The notes: generated by a model from the letters alone, not told the origin. 64,000 nt of DNA from Hyphomicrobium sp. MC1 (GCF_000253295.1 NC_015717.1:1922001-1986000); one strand, 5' to 3'; counted from the stretch's first letter, positions 9,227 through 17,572 are shown. Program-made: numbers and translations.

Positions 9227-9862
9227 TCACGCGAGCGTCATATAGTACCGTTGGCCATTGATGACCAGCGCGACTGAACGACCCTTTTGCTCAAGAAATC
9301 CTTGCTGTCCAGGCTGTTCGTTTGGCGAAGCCGGTGGCGGCGTCGCGGACGGTTGCGGAATGACCTGCAGAAGGACATTGCGGATCGATTCACCCGTCGC
9401 CTTCACATACGGCCTAAAAAATGCATCCCGAACAAGGGGATGCTGCTTTTCTTTCTCAGGCGAAATGAAGGCCTCATAGGCCATGTAGGGTATGACGAAG
9501 AGAAGAAAGCCGCGCAGGATGCCGAAGATGAAGCCGAGAACCCGGTCGATCATGCCGACCTGACTATCCAGAATTGCATCGGAGATGCGCGCGGTAATCA
9601 GGTGCACGATGATGAGGACGATGAGGGCAACAGCAACCGCCACGCCGACTGTCGCGATTTGCGGTGGCAGGCCGGTCTGGGTTGCGAGATCGGCCGTCAT
9701 CTCCTTCTTCGTGGCGAAGATCCAGTAGCCGACGCCAGCAGCGGAAATCCAGGAGACGATCGACAGCAGCTCGCGCGCGAAGCCCCGGTACATCGCAAGA
9801 AGACCGGATATGAACGAGACGGCGATCAGCGCCAGGTCTAGGTAAGTGAACGGGCCGACCAT
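9227..9862 (-). CDS. cvpA: CvpA family membrane protein
   Basis: Inner-membrane protein of the colicin V production family, with four predicted hydrophobic segments in the first 125 residues and a polar proline-rich C-terminus. I chose the ATG at 9862, which gives 211 residues starting MVGPFTYLDLAL. It has an AGAGGGG ribosome-binding site 10 bases upstream and matches the usual CvpA N-terminus. An upstream in-frame ATG would run into radA. The gene is conserved next to purF. Its molecular role is poorly defined. Confidence 0.88.
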   Translation of the reverse strand: MVGPFTYLDLALIAVSFISGLLAMYRGFARELLSIVSWISAAGVGYWIFATKKEMTADLATQTGLPPQIATVGVAVAVALIVLIIVHLITARISDAILDSQVGMIDRVLGFIFGILRGFLLFVIPYMAYEAFISPEKEKQHPLVRDAFFRPYVKATGESIRNVLLQVIPQPSATPPPASPNEQPGQQGFLEQKGRSVALVINGQRYYMTLA

Positions 9863-9917
9863 GGCCGTATCCCCTCTTTGGTCGCGTGCTCCCCGAGCAT
9901 GAGACTCGCCCCAAGAA

Positions 9918-11294
9918 TCAGTCGCATGACGCAGTAGCGTCTGCAAGCGACTTGAGGTGTGCGATGCGGGAAAGCGACAGCTTCATGCCCTGGACATCGA
10001 CGTCGCCGTTTTCCGGCAGAACCGCCTGTCCAAATCCAAGTTTTGAGGCCTCTTTCAGGCGTGGTGTCATCATGGCGGCAGCGCGGACGGCCCCCGACAG
10101 CGAGACCTCGCCGAAATAGACGGCGTCGCGCGGCAAGGCAATGCCGGAGATGGATGACAAAAGCGCCGCGGCGGCGGCGAGGTCGGCGGCCGGTTCGGTA
10201 ATCTTCAGTCCGCCAGCGACGTTTAGGTAAACGTCATGGTTGGCGAATGAAACACCGCAGCGGGCATCGAGCACGGCGAGCAGCATGGCGAGACGGTTAC
10301 TATCCCAGCCGACGACGGCGCGGCGCGGGGTGCCGAAGCCCGACGGCGCAACGAGCGCCTGAATCTCGACGAGGAGCGGACGCGTGCCTTCGACGCCTGC
10401 GAAGATCGCCGAGCCGGGGCTGCGGCTGTCGCGATCGCCGAGGAACAGCTCGGACGGATTGGCGACTTCCTGTAAGCCGCCGCTGACCATTTCGAACACA
10501 CCGATCTCGTCTGAAGGACCGAAGCGATTCTTCACGGCGCGCAGAATGCGATAGGGCATGCCGCGATCGCCTTCGAAATACAACACGGTGTCGACCATGT
10601 GCTCGATGACTTTCGGCCCGGCGATCTGGCCGTCCTTGGTCACGTGGCCGACGAGCAGCATGGCCGCTCCCGCCATCTTGCCGTAGCGGATCAGCGACAG
10701 CGCTGCGGCGCGGACCTGGCTGACGGTGCCAGGCGCAGCATCGAGCGTATCGGCCCAGAGCGTCTGGATGGAATCGATGATGATGAGATCCGGCGCCTTG
10801 CCGTCACCTAGCGTCGCCAGGATGTTCGACAGGTTCGTCTCGGATGCGAGGCCCACGGGCGCGTCAGCAAGGCCGAGGCGGTTCGCACGCAGACGGACCT
10901 GAGCAATGGCTTCTTCGCCGGAAAAATAGAACGCGCGGCCGCCGCTGCGGGCGAGGTGGGCTGCGACCTGGAGCAGAAGCGTCGATTTGCCGATGCCTGG
11001 TTCGCCACCGATGAGAATGGCCGAGCCCGGAACGATGCCGCCGCCCGTCACGCGATCAAGCTCGGCGATGCCGCTGGAAAAGCGCGGCGCTTCTTCAGCT
11101 TCGCCCTTCAGCGTTTCGAGCTTGATGACGCGGCCTTTGCTCTGACGCGTGACGCCTGCGCCGGGCGGCGGACCTGCGTCCGTCTCTTCAACGAGCGTGT
11201 TCCATTCACCGCAGGCGGTGCACTTTCCCGCCCAGCGCGACGCAGTCGCTCCGCAATTCTGGCAGACATAAAGGGAGCGCGAGGGCTTTGCCAT
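9918..11294 (-). CDS. radA: DNA repair protein RadA
   Basis: RecA-like ATPase that promotes branch migration in homologous recombination. The N-terminal zinc finger uses C11, C14, C25 and C28. The Walker A loop GGEPGIGKST is at 96-105. The RadA-specific KNRFG motif is present (VKNRFGPSDE), and a Lon-protease-like domain forms the C-terminal third. Length 458 is normal. It follows alr by 5 bp on the same strand, so the two are very likely cotranscribed. Confidence 0.97.
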   Translation of the reverse strand: MAKPSRSLYVCQNCGATASRWAGKCTACGEWNTLVEETDAGPPPGAGVTRQSKGRVIKLETLKGEAEEAPRFSSGIAELDRVTGGGIVPGSAILIGGEPGIGKSTLLLQVAAHLARSGGRAFYFSGEEAIAQVRLRANRLGLADAPVGLASETNLSNILATLGDGKAPDLIIIDSIQTLWADTLDAAPGTVSQVRAAALSLIRYGKMAGAAMLLVGHVTKDGQIAGPKVIEHMVDTVLYFEGDRGMPYRILRAVKNRFGPSDEIGVFEMVSGGLQEVANPSELFLGDRDSRSPGSAIFAGVEGTRPLLVEIQALVAPSGFGTPRRAVVGWDSNRLAMLLAVLDARCGVSFANHDVYLNVAGGLKITEPAADLAAAAALLSSISGIALPRDAVYFGEVSLSGAVRAAAMMTPRLKEASKLGFGQAVLPENGDVDVQGMKLSLSRIAHLKSLADATASCD

Positions 11295-11299
11295 GGCGC

Positions 11300-12442
11300 C
11301 TACGGATTCTCATCAAGATAGAGGCGCGTGAAGCGGTTGCCGAGGCGTGTCAGGATTTCGTAGCCGATGGTTCCGGCTGAGAATCCGGCGTCCTCGATCG
11401 TCAGACCTTCAGCAATGAGTTTCGCGAATTCGCCGGGCATGGCGGCACCGTCAGGCAGATCGGTGACGTCGACGGTGATGAGGTCCATCGAGATGCGGCC
11501 AACGATCGGCGCCAAGTGGCCGCTGATGAGAACGTGTCCGCCGGGGCGGCCATCCGGCGCGCTGGCGTTGCGCGGAACACCATCGGCATATCCGGCGGCA
11601 ATCGTGGCGATACGGCTCGGGCGCTTGGCGCGCCACGTCGCAGAGTAGCCAACCGTTTCACCGGGGGCGACGTCGGCGACGGCGAGAATGCGCGCTGCAA
11701 CGGTGACGGCGGCGTGTACCGGCGCTGGGGCGATTTGCGATGCCTGTCCGCCGTAGAGCGCGTAGCCGGGCCTGACGAGATCGAAATGATAGGACGGCCC
11801 GAGCATCAAACCATCGGAGGCAGCGAGGCTTCGCGCCACGCCGGGAAACAGCGCCGACAGCGTCTCGAACGTCAGCAGTTGCTCGCGATTTTTCGGATCG
11901 CGTGGATTATCGGCCGAGGCGAGATGGCTCATCACCAGGTCGAGTTCGATGCCCGCCATCATCGACGGTTCGGCGACGAGACGGCGAACGTCGCGCACGG
12001 GAAGCCCGAGGCGATGCAGGCCGGTGTCGATGTGAAATGCTGCGGGAAGCCGTTCGCCCCGCGCGCGGCAGAGCGCCGACCAGGCGACGACGTCATCGAG
12101 CGTCGATAGCACCGGCTTCACGGCGAGATGCGCGAACGCGGCGGCAGTGTTTCCGACCAGACCGTCGAGCGCGTAGATGTCGGCATCCGGCGCGATGCGG
12201 CGTGCCGTTTCGGCTTCGCCCGGAGTCGCGATGAAAAAAGCGGTGCAGCCCGCCCGCGCAAGCGTTGCGATGACGCGTTCGGCGCCAAGCCCGTACGCGT
12301 CGGCTTTGACGACGGCAGCGCAACGCGCCGGCGCGACCTTATCGGCCAGTGCCCGCCAGTTCGCAGCGATGCATCCGAGGTCAACGGTGATCGTTCCCGT
12401 CGCCCTTGCTACGCTCTCGGGCATTCGCGCATTGACCGTCAT
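11300..12442 (-). CDS. alr: Alanine racemase
   Basis: PLP enzyme interconverting L- and D-alanine for peptidoglycan. The PLP lysine is K46 in AAVVKADAYGLG. The second catalytic region holds VGYSATWRAKRPSRIATIAAGYADG-type sequence near 265-290, including the catalytic Tyr in GYSATW. I place the start at 12442 (380 residues), because the longer in-frame extension runs into dnaB and is not conserved-looking. The gene lies 35 bp after dnaB and 5 bp before radA. Confidence 0.94.
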   Translation of the reverse strand: MTVNARMPESVARATGTITVDLGCIAANWRALADKVAPARCAAVVKADAYGLGAERVIATLARAGCTAFFIATPGEAETARRIAPDADIYALDGLVGNTAAAFAHLAVKPVLSTLDDVVAWSALCRARGERLPAAFHIDTGLHRLGLPVRDVRRLVAEPSMMAGIELDLVMSHLASADNPRDPKNREQLLTFETLSALFPGVARSLAASDGLMLGPSYHFDLVRPGYALYGGQASQIAPAPVHAAVTVAARILAVADVAPGETVGYSATWRAKRPSRIATIAAGYADGVPRNASAPDGRPGGHVLISGHLAPIVGRISMDLITVDVTDLPDGAAMPGEFAKLIAEGLTIEDAGFSAGTIGYEILTRLGNRFTRLYLDENP

Positions 12443-12477
12443 CTCACGTTCCCACCCCGGCTGCGATCCGGGCCCCT

Positions 12478-13989
12478 CTAGTGCTGGGGCAGCATATAGT
12501 CTCGGGCCAGATTGCCAAAGCGCGTGAATTGTCCTTCGAAGGACAGCTCGACCGTGCCGACAGGACCGTGACGCTGCTTGCCGATGATGACCTCGGCCTT
12601 GCCGGAGGCTGCGCTCATCTTCGTCATCCAATCGGCAAATTCGGGCGTTCCTTCGGCAGGCTTTGTGCGCTCGATGTAATATTCCTCGCGGAACACGAAC
12701 ATAACGACGTCGGCGTCCTGCTCGATGGAGCCCGATTCGCGAAGGTCGGAAAGCTGCGGGCGCTTGTCTTCGCGCTGTTCGACCTGACGCGAAAGCTGCG
12801 ATAGCGCGATGATCGGAACCGCCAGTTCCTTGGCGAGCGCCTTGAGGCCAGTGGTGATCTCGGTGATTTCCTGCACGCGGTTGGCGCTGCTGCTCGCTTT
12901 CGAGCCGGCGAGCAGCTGAAGGTAGTCGACGACGAGAAGGTCGAGGCCATGCTGGCGCTTGAGCTTTCGCGCGCGGGATGAAAGCTGCGCGATGGTGATG
13001 CCGCCGGTCTGGTCGATGAAGAGCGGAATGCGCGACATCTCGGTCGCAACTTCCGAGAGCTTGCGGAACTCGGCCTCGTCGATCATGCCGCGGCGGATTT
13101 TTTCCGACGACACCTCGGCCTGTTCGGCGAGAATACGGGTGGCCAACTGCTCGGACGACATTTCGAGCGAGAAGAAGCCGACGATACCGCCGTCGACGGT
13201 ATGCATCGAGCCGTCGGACTGACGTTCGCCACGATAGGCCTTGGCGACGTTATAGGCGATGTTTGTTGCAAGCGCCGTCTTACCCATCGAGGGACGACCG
13301 GCGAGGATGATCAAGTCGGAACGCTGCAGACCACCGAGCTTGTTGTCGAGATCGGAGAGACCGGTCGATGCGCCCGACAAATGCCCCGCGCGCTGGAACG
13401 CGCTGTTCGCCATTTCGATGGCGGTGGTCAGCGCTGATTTGAAGGTCTCGAACCCCTTGCCGTACTTGTTCTGCTCGGCGAGCGAGTAGAGACGGCCTTC
13501 GGCTTCTTCGATCTGGGCGCGCGGCGCATGATCGACGGCGCTGTCGTAAGCCGTGTTGACCATGTCCTCGCCGATGATGATCAGCGAGCGCCGGGTCGCG
13601 AGATCGTAGATCGTGCGACCGTATTCAGCGGCGTTGATGATGGTCGTGGCGTTGGCGGCGAGGCGGCCGAGATACTGCGGAACGGTCAGGTTCGAGTCGA
13701 TCGGTTCGACGTTCTCGAAGAACGTCTTCACCGTGATCGGCGTCGCGGTCTTGCCGGCGTGGATGAGGGTGCCGAGCGTCTCGAAGATCCGGGCATGCAG
13801 CGGATCGAAGAAATGGTCGGGTGACAGGAAGCCGGAGACGCGATCGAGCGCCTCGTTGTTGACGAGGATCGCACCGAGAAGCGCCTGCTCGGCTTCAATG
13901 TTATGCGGCGGCTGACGGAAGGTCAGCGGCTCATTGGCCGAGACAACCTGTTTGAGTTTCTCGGTGGGGAGGACTGCGGGATCTGCCAT
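12478..13989 (-). CDS. dnaB: Replicative DNA helicase DnaB
   Basis: Hexameric 5'-3' helicase that unwinds DNA at the replication fork. The N-terminal primase-interaction domain includes PHNIEAEQALLGAIL near residue 28. The RecA-like domain has Walker A GRPSMGKTALA near 231, and LLVVDYLQLL is the Walker B region. Downstream are LSQLSRQVEQR and LRESGSIEQDADV. Length 503 is slightly long through a short polar N-terminus. No intein is present. It follows rplI and a strong intergenic hairpin. Confidence 0.97.
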   Translation of the reverse strand: MADPAVLPTEKLKQVVSANEPLTFRQPPHNIEAEQALLGAILVNNEALDRVSGFLSPDHFFDPLHARIFETLGTLIHAGKTATPITVKTFFENVEPIDSNLTVPQYLGRLAANATTIINAAEYGRTIYDLATRRSLIIIGEDMVNTAYDSAVDHAPRAQIEEAEGRLYSLAEQNKYGKGFETFKSALTTAIEMANSAFQRAGHLSGASTGLSDLDNKLGGLQRSDLIILAGRPSMGKTALATNIAYNVAKAYRGERQSDGSMHTVDGGIVGFFSLEMSSEQLATRILAEQAEVSSEKIRRGMIDEAEFRKLSEVATEMSRIPLFIDQTGGITIAQLSSRARKLKRQHGLDLLVVDYLQLLAGSKASSSANRVQEITEITTGLKALAKELAVPIIALSQLSRQVEQREDKRPQLSDLRESGSIEQDADVVMFVFREEYYIERTKPAEGTPEFADWMTKMSAASGKAEVIIGKQRHGPVGTVELSFEGQFTRFGNLARDYMLPQH

Positions 13990-14093
13990 GCGCCGGAAGC
14001 TAACCGATTCCGGGTCGCGACCGGGAGATTGTGCTCATGCAACCTGTGAAGCATCCCCGCTATCAACACGCTCCCGACAGGGCGCTGCAGAAG

Positions 14094-14127
14094 TGCTTGG
14101 CCGTGTTAAACTCGCAACGGCCAAGCA
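14094..14127 (-). other. Perfect 11-bp inverted repeat between rplI and dnaB
   Basis: The arms at 14094-14104 and 14117-14127 are exact reverse complements (TGCTTGGCCGT / ACGGCCAAGCA) around a 12-base loop. It lies 22 bp after the rplI stop and about 105 bp before the dnaB start in the direction of transcription. No T-tract follows on the minus strand, so it is not a canonical intrinsic terminator. It may attenuate or stabilise the junction between the ribosomal and replication genes. Confidence 0.6.
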
Positions 14128-14148
14128 GTCCACAGGAGCGTGAGATCC

Positions 14149-14730
14149 TCAGGCCGATTCTTCGGCTTCGTCCTGCGGCGCGGCGCCTTCTTCGAACGCG
14201 GCGTCCGGATTGAAGGTCTCGAGTTCGAGGGCCTCTTCCTTGACGACGGCAACGTCTTCGCCGCGGGCCTGCTTGTCAGCTTCGTCCTGCGAGCGGGCGA
14301 TGTTGAGCGAGATCGAGCAGATGACTTCCGGATGCAGCTGGACGGTCGCTGGCGTGACGCCCAGCGTCTTGATCGGCTTGTCGAGGATGATCTGGTTGCG
14401 GTCGACGGTGAAGCCGCCTTCGGTGATGACGGCTGCGATGTCGCGCGTCGAGACGGAGCCATAAAGCTGGCCGGTGTCGCCGGCGGCGCGAATCAGAACG
14501 AAGGACTGACCGTTGAGCTTGGCGGCGACGGCTTCGGCATCGGCTTTGTGGGCGAGGTTGTCAGCTTCGAGCTGAGCGCGGCGGCCCTCGAACACCTTCT
14601 TGTTGTCTTCCGTGGCGCGCAGCGCCTTCTTCTGCGGCAGCAGGTAATTGCGGGCGTAGCCATCCTTGACGTTGACGATGTCGCCCATCTGGCCGAGGCG
14701 GCCAATACGCTGAAGAAGAATAACTTGCAT
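14149..14730 (-). CDS. rplI: 50S ribosomal protein bL9
   Basis: Large-subunit protein with the bL9 signature: MQVILLQRIGRLGQMG, then VKDGYARNYLLPQKKA. The globular N-domain and long connecting helix are followed by the C-domain and an acidic tail of about 45 residues rich in Glu, Asp and Ala. Such tails are common in alphaproteobacterial bL9. The start at 14730 puts AGGAG 11 bases upstream. The ATG nine bases earlier has only 2 bases of spacing from the same site, so it is less likely. It follows the DUF2232 gene in the ribosomal block. Confidence 0.95.
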   Translation of the reverse strand: MQVILLQRIGRLGQMGDIVNVKDGYARNYLLPQKKALRATEDNKKVFEGRRAQLEADNLAHKADAEAVAAKLNGQSFVLIRAAGDTGQLYGSVSTRDIAAVITEGGFTVDRNQIILDKPIKTLGVTPATVQLHPEVICSISLNIARSQDEADKQARGEDVAVVKEEALELETFNPDAAFEEGAAPQDEAEESA

Positions 14731-14772
14731 GTCTTTCATAGCTCCTGGTTTGAAATTGGGGGATTGCGATTT

Positions 14773-15723
14773 TCAGTTCGGCGCTTCCGGCGGCTTTCGT
14801 GCCGACCGGTAGCGGAAGACGGTTTCGGCGAGCCCCGTGATGGCGAGCAGCAGACCGAGGTGAGGGATGAAAAGGACTCCGATATAGAGAGCCGTCAGGA
14901 TGAACGTTCGCCACTGCGAGCCACGCGTGAGCGAATGGATGAGCGCCAAGCCAACAAGCGCAAACGCCAGCGTGAAGGGCGCCGCAAAACCGGCGGCGAA
15001 CAATCCTGGCATGCCGCCGACGAAGCTCAGTCCGATGGCGATCAAAAGTGCGAACGTCGCTCCCGGCGGCAAGGCGAATGCCGCGAAATCGGGCCACGGC
15101 CGCTGCAGCCGTCCGGATGCCAGCGTGATGCGGCCTGCGAGCCAAAGATTGATGAGGATCGTTCCCATTGCGAGAATGCCCAGCGCCCAAGGCAGGGAGT
15201 AAAGCGTCGAGCGGGTGATCTCGTCGATTTCAGACGCGCCGATTTCTGGAGCGCCGGGAATTTGCGACAGCTCCGTCTTGACGAAGCTTTCGACGACCGT
15301 GCGGAGCAACTTCGTCAGCGTATCGACGTCGCCGCCCATCAGCATCAGCGCCAGGATCGTGAAGCAGCCGGCGAAAATGGCGGCGGCGATGGTGATGCGG
15401 CCGACAGGATACCATTCGCGCTCGCCGTCATTCTCGCGGCTCAGCAGCGCGAGGCGCGTGCAGATGACGGCCGGCAGTGCGGTGCTGATGGCATAGACTT
15501 CGGCGGCGAGGGGGTTGGCCATAAGCAGCACGCAGGTCGTCGCGGTGATGGCGGCAATCGACGCGGCGATCGGGCCGAGACCAAGCCCGGTCAGATAAAG
15601 CGAGAGCGGCGTCAGCAGAAAGAGGACGATGCGGAGCAGGAATGCGCCCGTCGTCGCGGAGGCGAATACGACTGCGGAAATCAGGCCCGCGGCAAGGGCA
15701 AGTATGAAAGCGTTCGTCGGCAT
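14773..15723 (-). CDS. DUF2232 multi-pass membrane protein
   Basis: Hydrophobic 316-residue protein with about eight membrane segments and a short basic C-terminus. It fits the DUF2232/YybS-like family, which in alphaproteobacteria is found between rpsR and rplI, as here. Its function is unknown. I chose the ATG at 15723, which begins MPTNAFILALAAG immediately before the first membrane helix. The longer in-frame extension to 15843 would be encoded by palindromic repeat DNA and is not credible. Confidence 0.8.
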   Translation of the reverse strand: MPTNAFILALAAGLISAVVFASATTGAFLLRIVLFLLTPLSLYLTGLGLGPIAASIAAITATTCVLLMANPLAAEVYAISTALPAVICTRLALLSRENDGEREWYPVGRITIAAAIFAGCFTILALMLMGGDVDTLTKLLRTVVESFVKTELSQIPGAPEIGASEIDEITRSTLYSLPWALGILAMGTILINLWLAGRITLASGRLQRPWPDFAAFALPPGATFALLIAIGLSFVGGMPGLFAAGFAAPFTLAFALVGLALIHSLTRGSQWRTFILTALYIGVLFIPHLGLLLAITGLAETVFRYRSARKPPEAPN

Positions 15724-15796
15724 CTTCTTTTGCTGTCCCGCATCGGAGCGGTTAGAGCCAGATCCGGTTGCCCGTCCTGACCCAACTTCTTGGTTT

Positions 15797-15945
15797 GTGT
15801 CTTCCGACTCGCATTCTGCGAGCCGGCCGGAAGACACGGACATTTTCTTCGCGCCTCTCGACTCCGCTTCGCAGAGCCGGCCGGGAGGCGCGGTGGTTTG
15901 GTTTGCGTCTTCCTACTCTGCTTCGCGAAGCCGGCCGGGAGACGC
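15797..15945 (+). repeat. Three tandem 41-bp palindromic elements at 54-bp period
   Basis: Three imperfect copies of a 41-bp unit lie at 15797-15837, 15851-15891 and 15905-15945, with start-to-start spacing of exactly 54 bp and 13-bp spacers. Each has complementary outer arms (for example GTGTCTTCCG...CGGAAGACAC and GCGCCTCTC...GGGAGGCGC) around a shared core containing GAGCCGGCCGG or AAGCCGGCCGG. Some arm changes are compensated on the other side (GTGTC/GACAC, GCGCC/GGCGC, GCGTC/GACGC), so the folded form appears to be conserved. Two further copies lie inside mazG (37514-37596). This looks like a REP-like or RPE-like element family. Confidence 0.85.
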
Positions 15946-15999
15946 GTTTGATGTCGCTCCAGGCGAGCGGCGCAACGCGCCGGCCCACCCGGATGCAGT

Positions 16000-16254
16000 T
16001 TACTTGATCACGTACGGCAGCAGGCCGAGGAAGCGGGCGCGCTTGATGGCGCGGGCCAGCTCACGCTGCTTCTTGGCCGAAACGGCCGTGATGCGGCTCG
16101 GTACGATCTTGCCGCGCTCGGAAATATAACGGCCGAGCGTGCGGACGTCCTTGTAGTCGATCTTCGGTGCGCCAGCGCCCGAGAACGGACAGGTCTTGCG
16201 GCGACGCTGGAAGGGACGGCGTGCGCCGCCGCCAGTGGAAGCGATTTCAGCCAT
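16000..16254 (-). CDS. rpsR: 30S ribosomal protein bS18
   Basis: Small-subunit protein that forms a pair with bS6 on the platform of the 30S subunit. The 84-residue sequence has RRPFQRRRKTCPFSG, then the conserved IDYKDVRTLGRYISERGKI-type segment and a C-terminal KKQRELARAIKRARFLGLLPY-type segment. It follows rpsF by 3 bp on the same strand and is surely cotranslated with it. Confidence 0.98.
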   Translation of the reverse strand: MAEIASTGGGARRPFQRRRKTCPFSGAGAPKIDYKDVRTLGRYISERGKIVPSRITAVSAKKQRELARAIKRARFLGLLPYVIK

Positions 16255-16257
16255 GGA

Positions 16258-16797
16258 TTAGCCCTCCGAACCGTTATTGGACTGACGCGGGCCGCGGGGG
16301 GCCTCGCCTTCACGCGGGGGACGCGGGCCGCGCGGGCCATCGCCGTCACGCGGGGGGCGCGAACGGAACGTCGAGCCGCCTTCACGGCCGCCGCCGAAGC
16401 CGCCACGGTCGCCGCGCGGGGGACCGCCACGGCCACCGAAGCCGCGATCACCACGATCACCGCGTTCCTCGCGGTCCTGCTTGCGCATCTGGACGCTCGG
16501 CTCGGTTTCGAGTTCTTCGACGCGCACCGTCATGAAGCGGATGACGTCGGTGTGGAGGCCCATGCGGCGCTCCATTTCGGTCACGGCCGCTGACGGGGCT
16601 TCGATATTGAAGAAGGCGTAGTGCGCCTTGCGGTTCTTCTTGATCTTGAAGGCGAGGTTCTTGAGACCCCAGTATTCCTGCTTCGTGATCTTGCCCTGGC
16701 CTTCTTCGACGACGCCCTGGAATTCCTTCATCAGAGCTTCGACTTGGGCCTGGGTCACGTCCTGGCGCGCCAGGAAGGTATGCTCGTAAAGCGGCAT
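16258..16797 (-). CDS. rpsF: 30S ribosomal protein bS6 with Gly/Arg-rich tail
   Basis: Residues 1-100 form the bS6 core (MPLYEHTFLARQDVT, YWGLKNLAFKIKKNRKAHY). Residues about 103-179 are a low-complexity tail rich in Gly, Arg, Asp and Pro, with RGG/RGD repeats and an approximate internal duplication around PRGPRPPREGE. E. coli bS6 is near 131-135 residues, so this 179-residue form is long. Extended bS6 tails occur in other Hyphomicrobiales. The tail could bind RNA, but that is inference. The 434-bp upstream gap presumably holds the operon promoter. Confidence 0.96.
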   Translation of the reverse strand: MPLYEHTFLARQDVTQAQVEALMKEFQGVVEEGQGKITKQEYWGLKNLAFKIKKNRKAHYAFFNIEAPSAAVTEMERRMGLHTDVIRFMTVRVEELETEPSVQMRKQDREERGDRGDRGFGGRGGPPRGDRGGFGGGREGGSTFRSRPPRDGDGPRGPRPPREGEAPRGPRQSNNGSEG

Positions 16798-17231
16798 ACG
16801 ATTGGCCTTTCGGTTCGAGTTATAACGTCTTGCGACGTCTTATCTTTCCATCGGCGCAAAGCCCCAAAAGACCCGAGAAAGGCCGATCTGGCACCAAATA
16901 GGAGAAGACACTGGGGGACGGCGCTCGAAAGCCCCTCTCGAGATGCGGATGGTTAAGACGCCAGCGCAGCCCAAGCCCCCGTTCAGCCTCCTGCCGAACG
17001 GAAAGGCGGCCTTATACAGCATTTTCAGGCCGGGGCAAGTCAGGACAGATGCCGTCCAGCTCGGACAGGAAAGCTAGGCCAATGCCGTGCCGCCCTGCCC
17101 AAAAATGTGGCGTCCATGCAACTTTGAAATTTGACAGTCAACAATCATCGACGGTCACGGCGCAAACACGGGAATCATGTCCTAAAGGGGATTGCCGGGA
17201 TCGATCCGGCGCGTCGAGGGAGACCAACGAC
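16798..17231. other. Divergent regulatory gap between rpsF and the acidic small protein gene
   Basis: No convincing gene is seen here. It should contain the rpsF-rpsR promoter and leader on the minus strand and the promoter of the 17232 gene on the plus strand. Visible structure includes two direct copies of ACGTCTT at 16825 and 16835, one helical turn apart just upstream of rpsF. A CCGTTC/GAACGG hairpin spans 16979-17001. An 11-bp palindrome TTGACAGTCAA at 17131-17141 overlaps a TTGACA that could act as a -35 box. A bS6:bS18-type autoregulatory leader is possible, but I could not establish its fold. Confidence 0.4.
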
Positions 17232-17474
17232 ATGAAGTATGCAGCTTACACTGAAGAGACGATCTGGGCGGTCGCGGACGATGAAGAGACCGCCCGTGAA
17301 GAGGGCGAAGAGAACATGGCCGAGAATGGCGTGACGGACACGTCAGCGCTTAAGGTCGCGCCGATCGACGACAACCTCGTCGAAGCGCTCGAGGAAGCCG
17401 AAGAATCCGGCGCCGACGTTCTATTCGATCTGATCGACGGCGAACTTTGCGAAGTCGAGACGGTCGAAGGCTAA
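17232..17474 (+). CDS. Small, highly acidic protein of unknown function
   Basis: The 80-residue protein begins MKYAAYTEETIWAV and is dominated by Glu, Asp and Ala, with only three Lys/Arg residues (K2, R22, K41), giving a strongly negative charge. There is no signal peptide or membrane segment, and one Cys near the C-terminus. A GAGGGAG ribosome-binding site lies a few bases upstream of the ATG. A longer in-frame reading from 17049 lacks such support. It is monocistronic, ending before a strong intrinsic terminator at 17573. I do not recognise the family. Confidence 0.72.
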   Translation: MKYAAYTEETIWAVADDEETAREEGEENMAENGVTDTSALKVAPIDDNLVEALEEAEESGADVLFDLIDGELCEVETVEG

Positions 17475-17572
17475 CCGTTTAGCAGGCGTCTCGCGGCAGG
17501 CCACGTCTCCCGTCGCCGGAGCGAACGGCGCCTTCTGGTTCTATTTTCGGCGTTTTTTCGATTGCGCATTTG

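Noticed and set aside
14140..15780. 546-codon open reading frame on the plus strand
   Set aside because: It is antisense to rplI and DUF2232, very rich in Arg, Asp, Glu and Gly, with no recognisable domain; a GC-skewed codon-position shadow.
15797..15945. Possible CRISPR array
   Set aside because: Only three units, self-palindromic over 41 bp, spacers of 13 bp that are partly similar, and no cas genes.
15752..15988. Minus-strand 78-codon frame with an 18-residue repeat
   Set aside because: The repetition arises only because the palindromic elements have a 54-bp period, a multiple of three; no ribosome-binding site or conserved fold.
16840..17022. 60-codon minus-strand frame upstream of rpsF as a leader peptide
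   Set aside because: No conserved feature or clear ribosome-binding site; could equally be untranslated leader.
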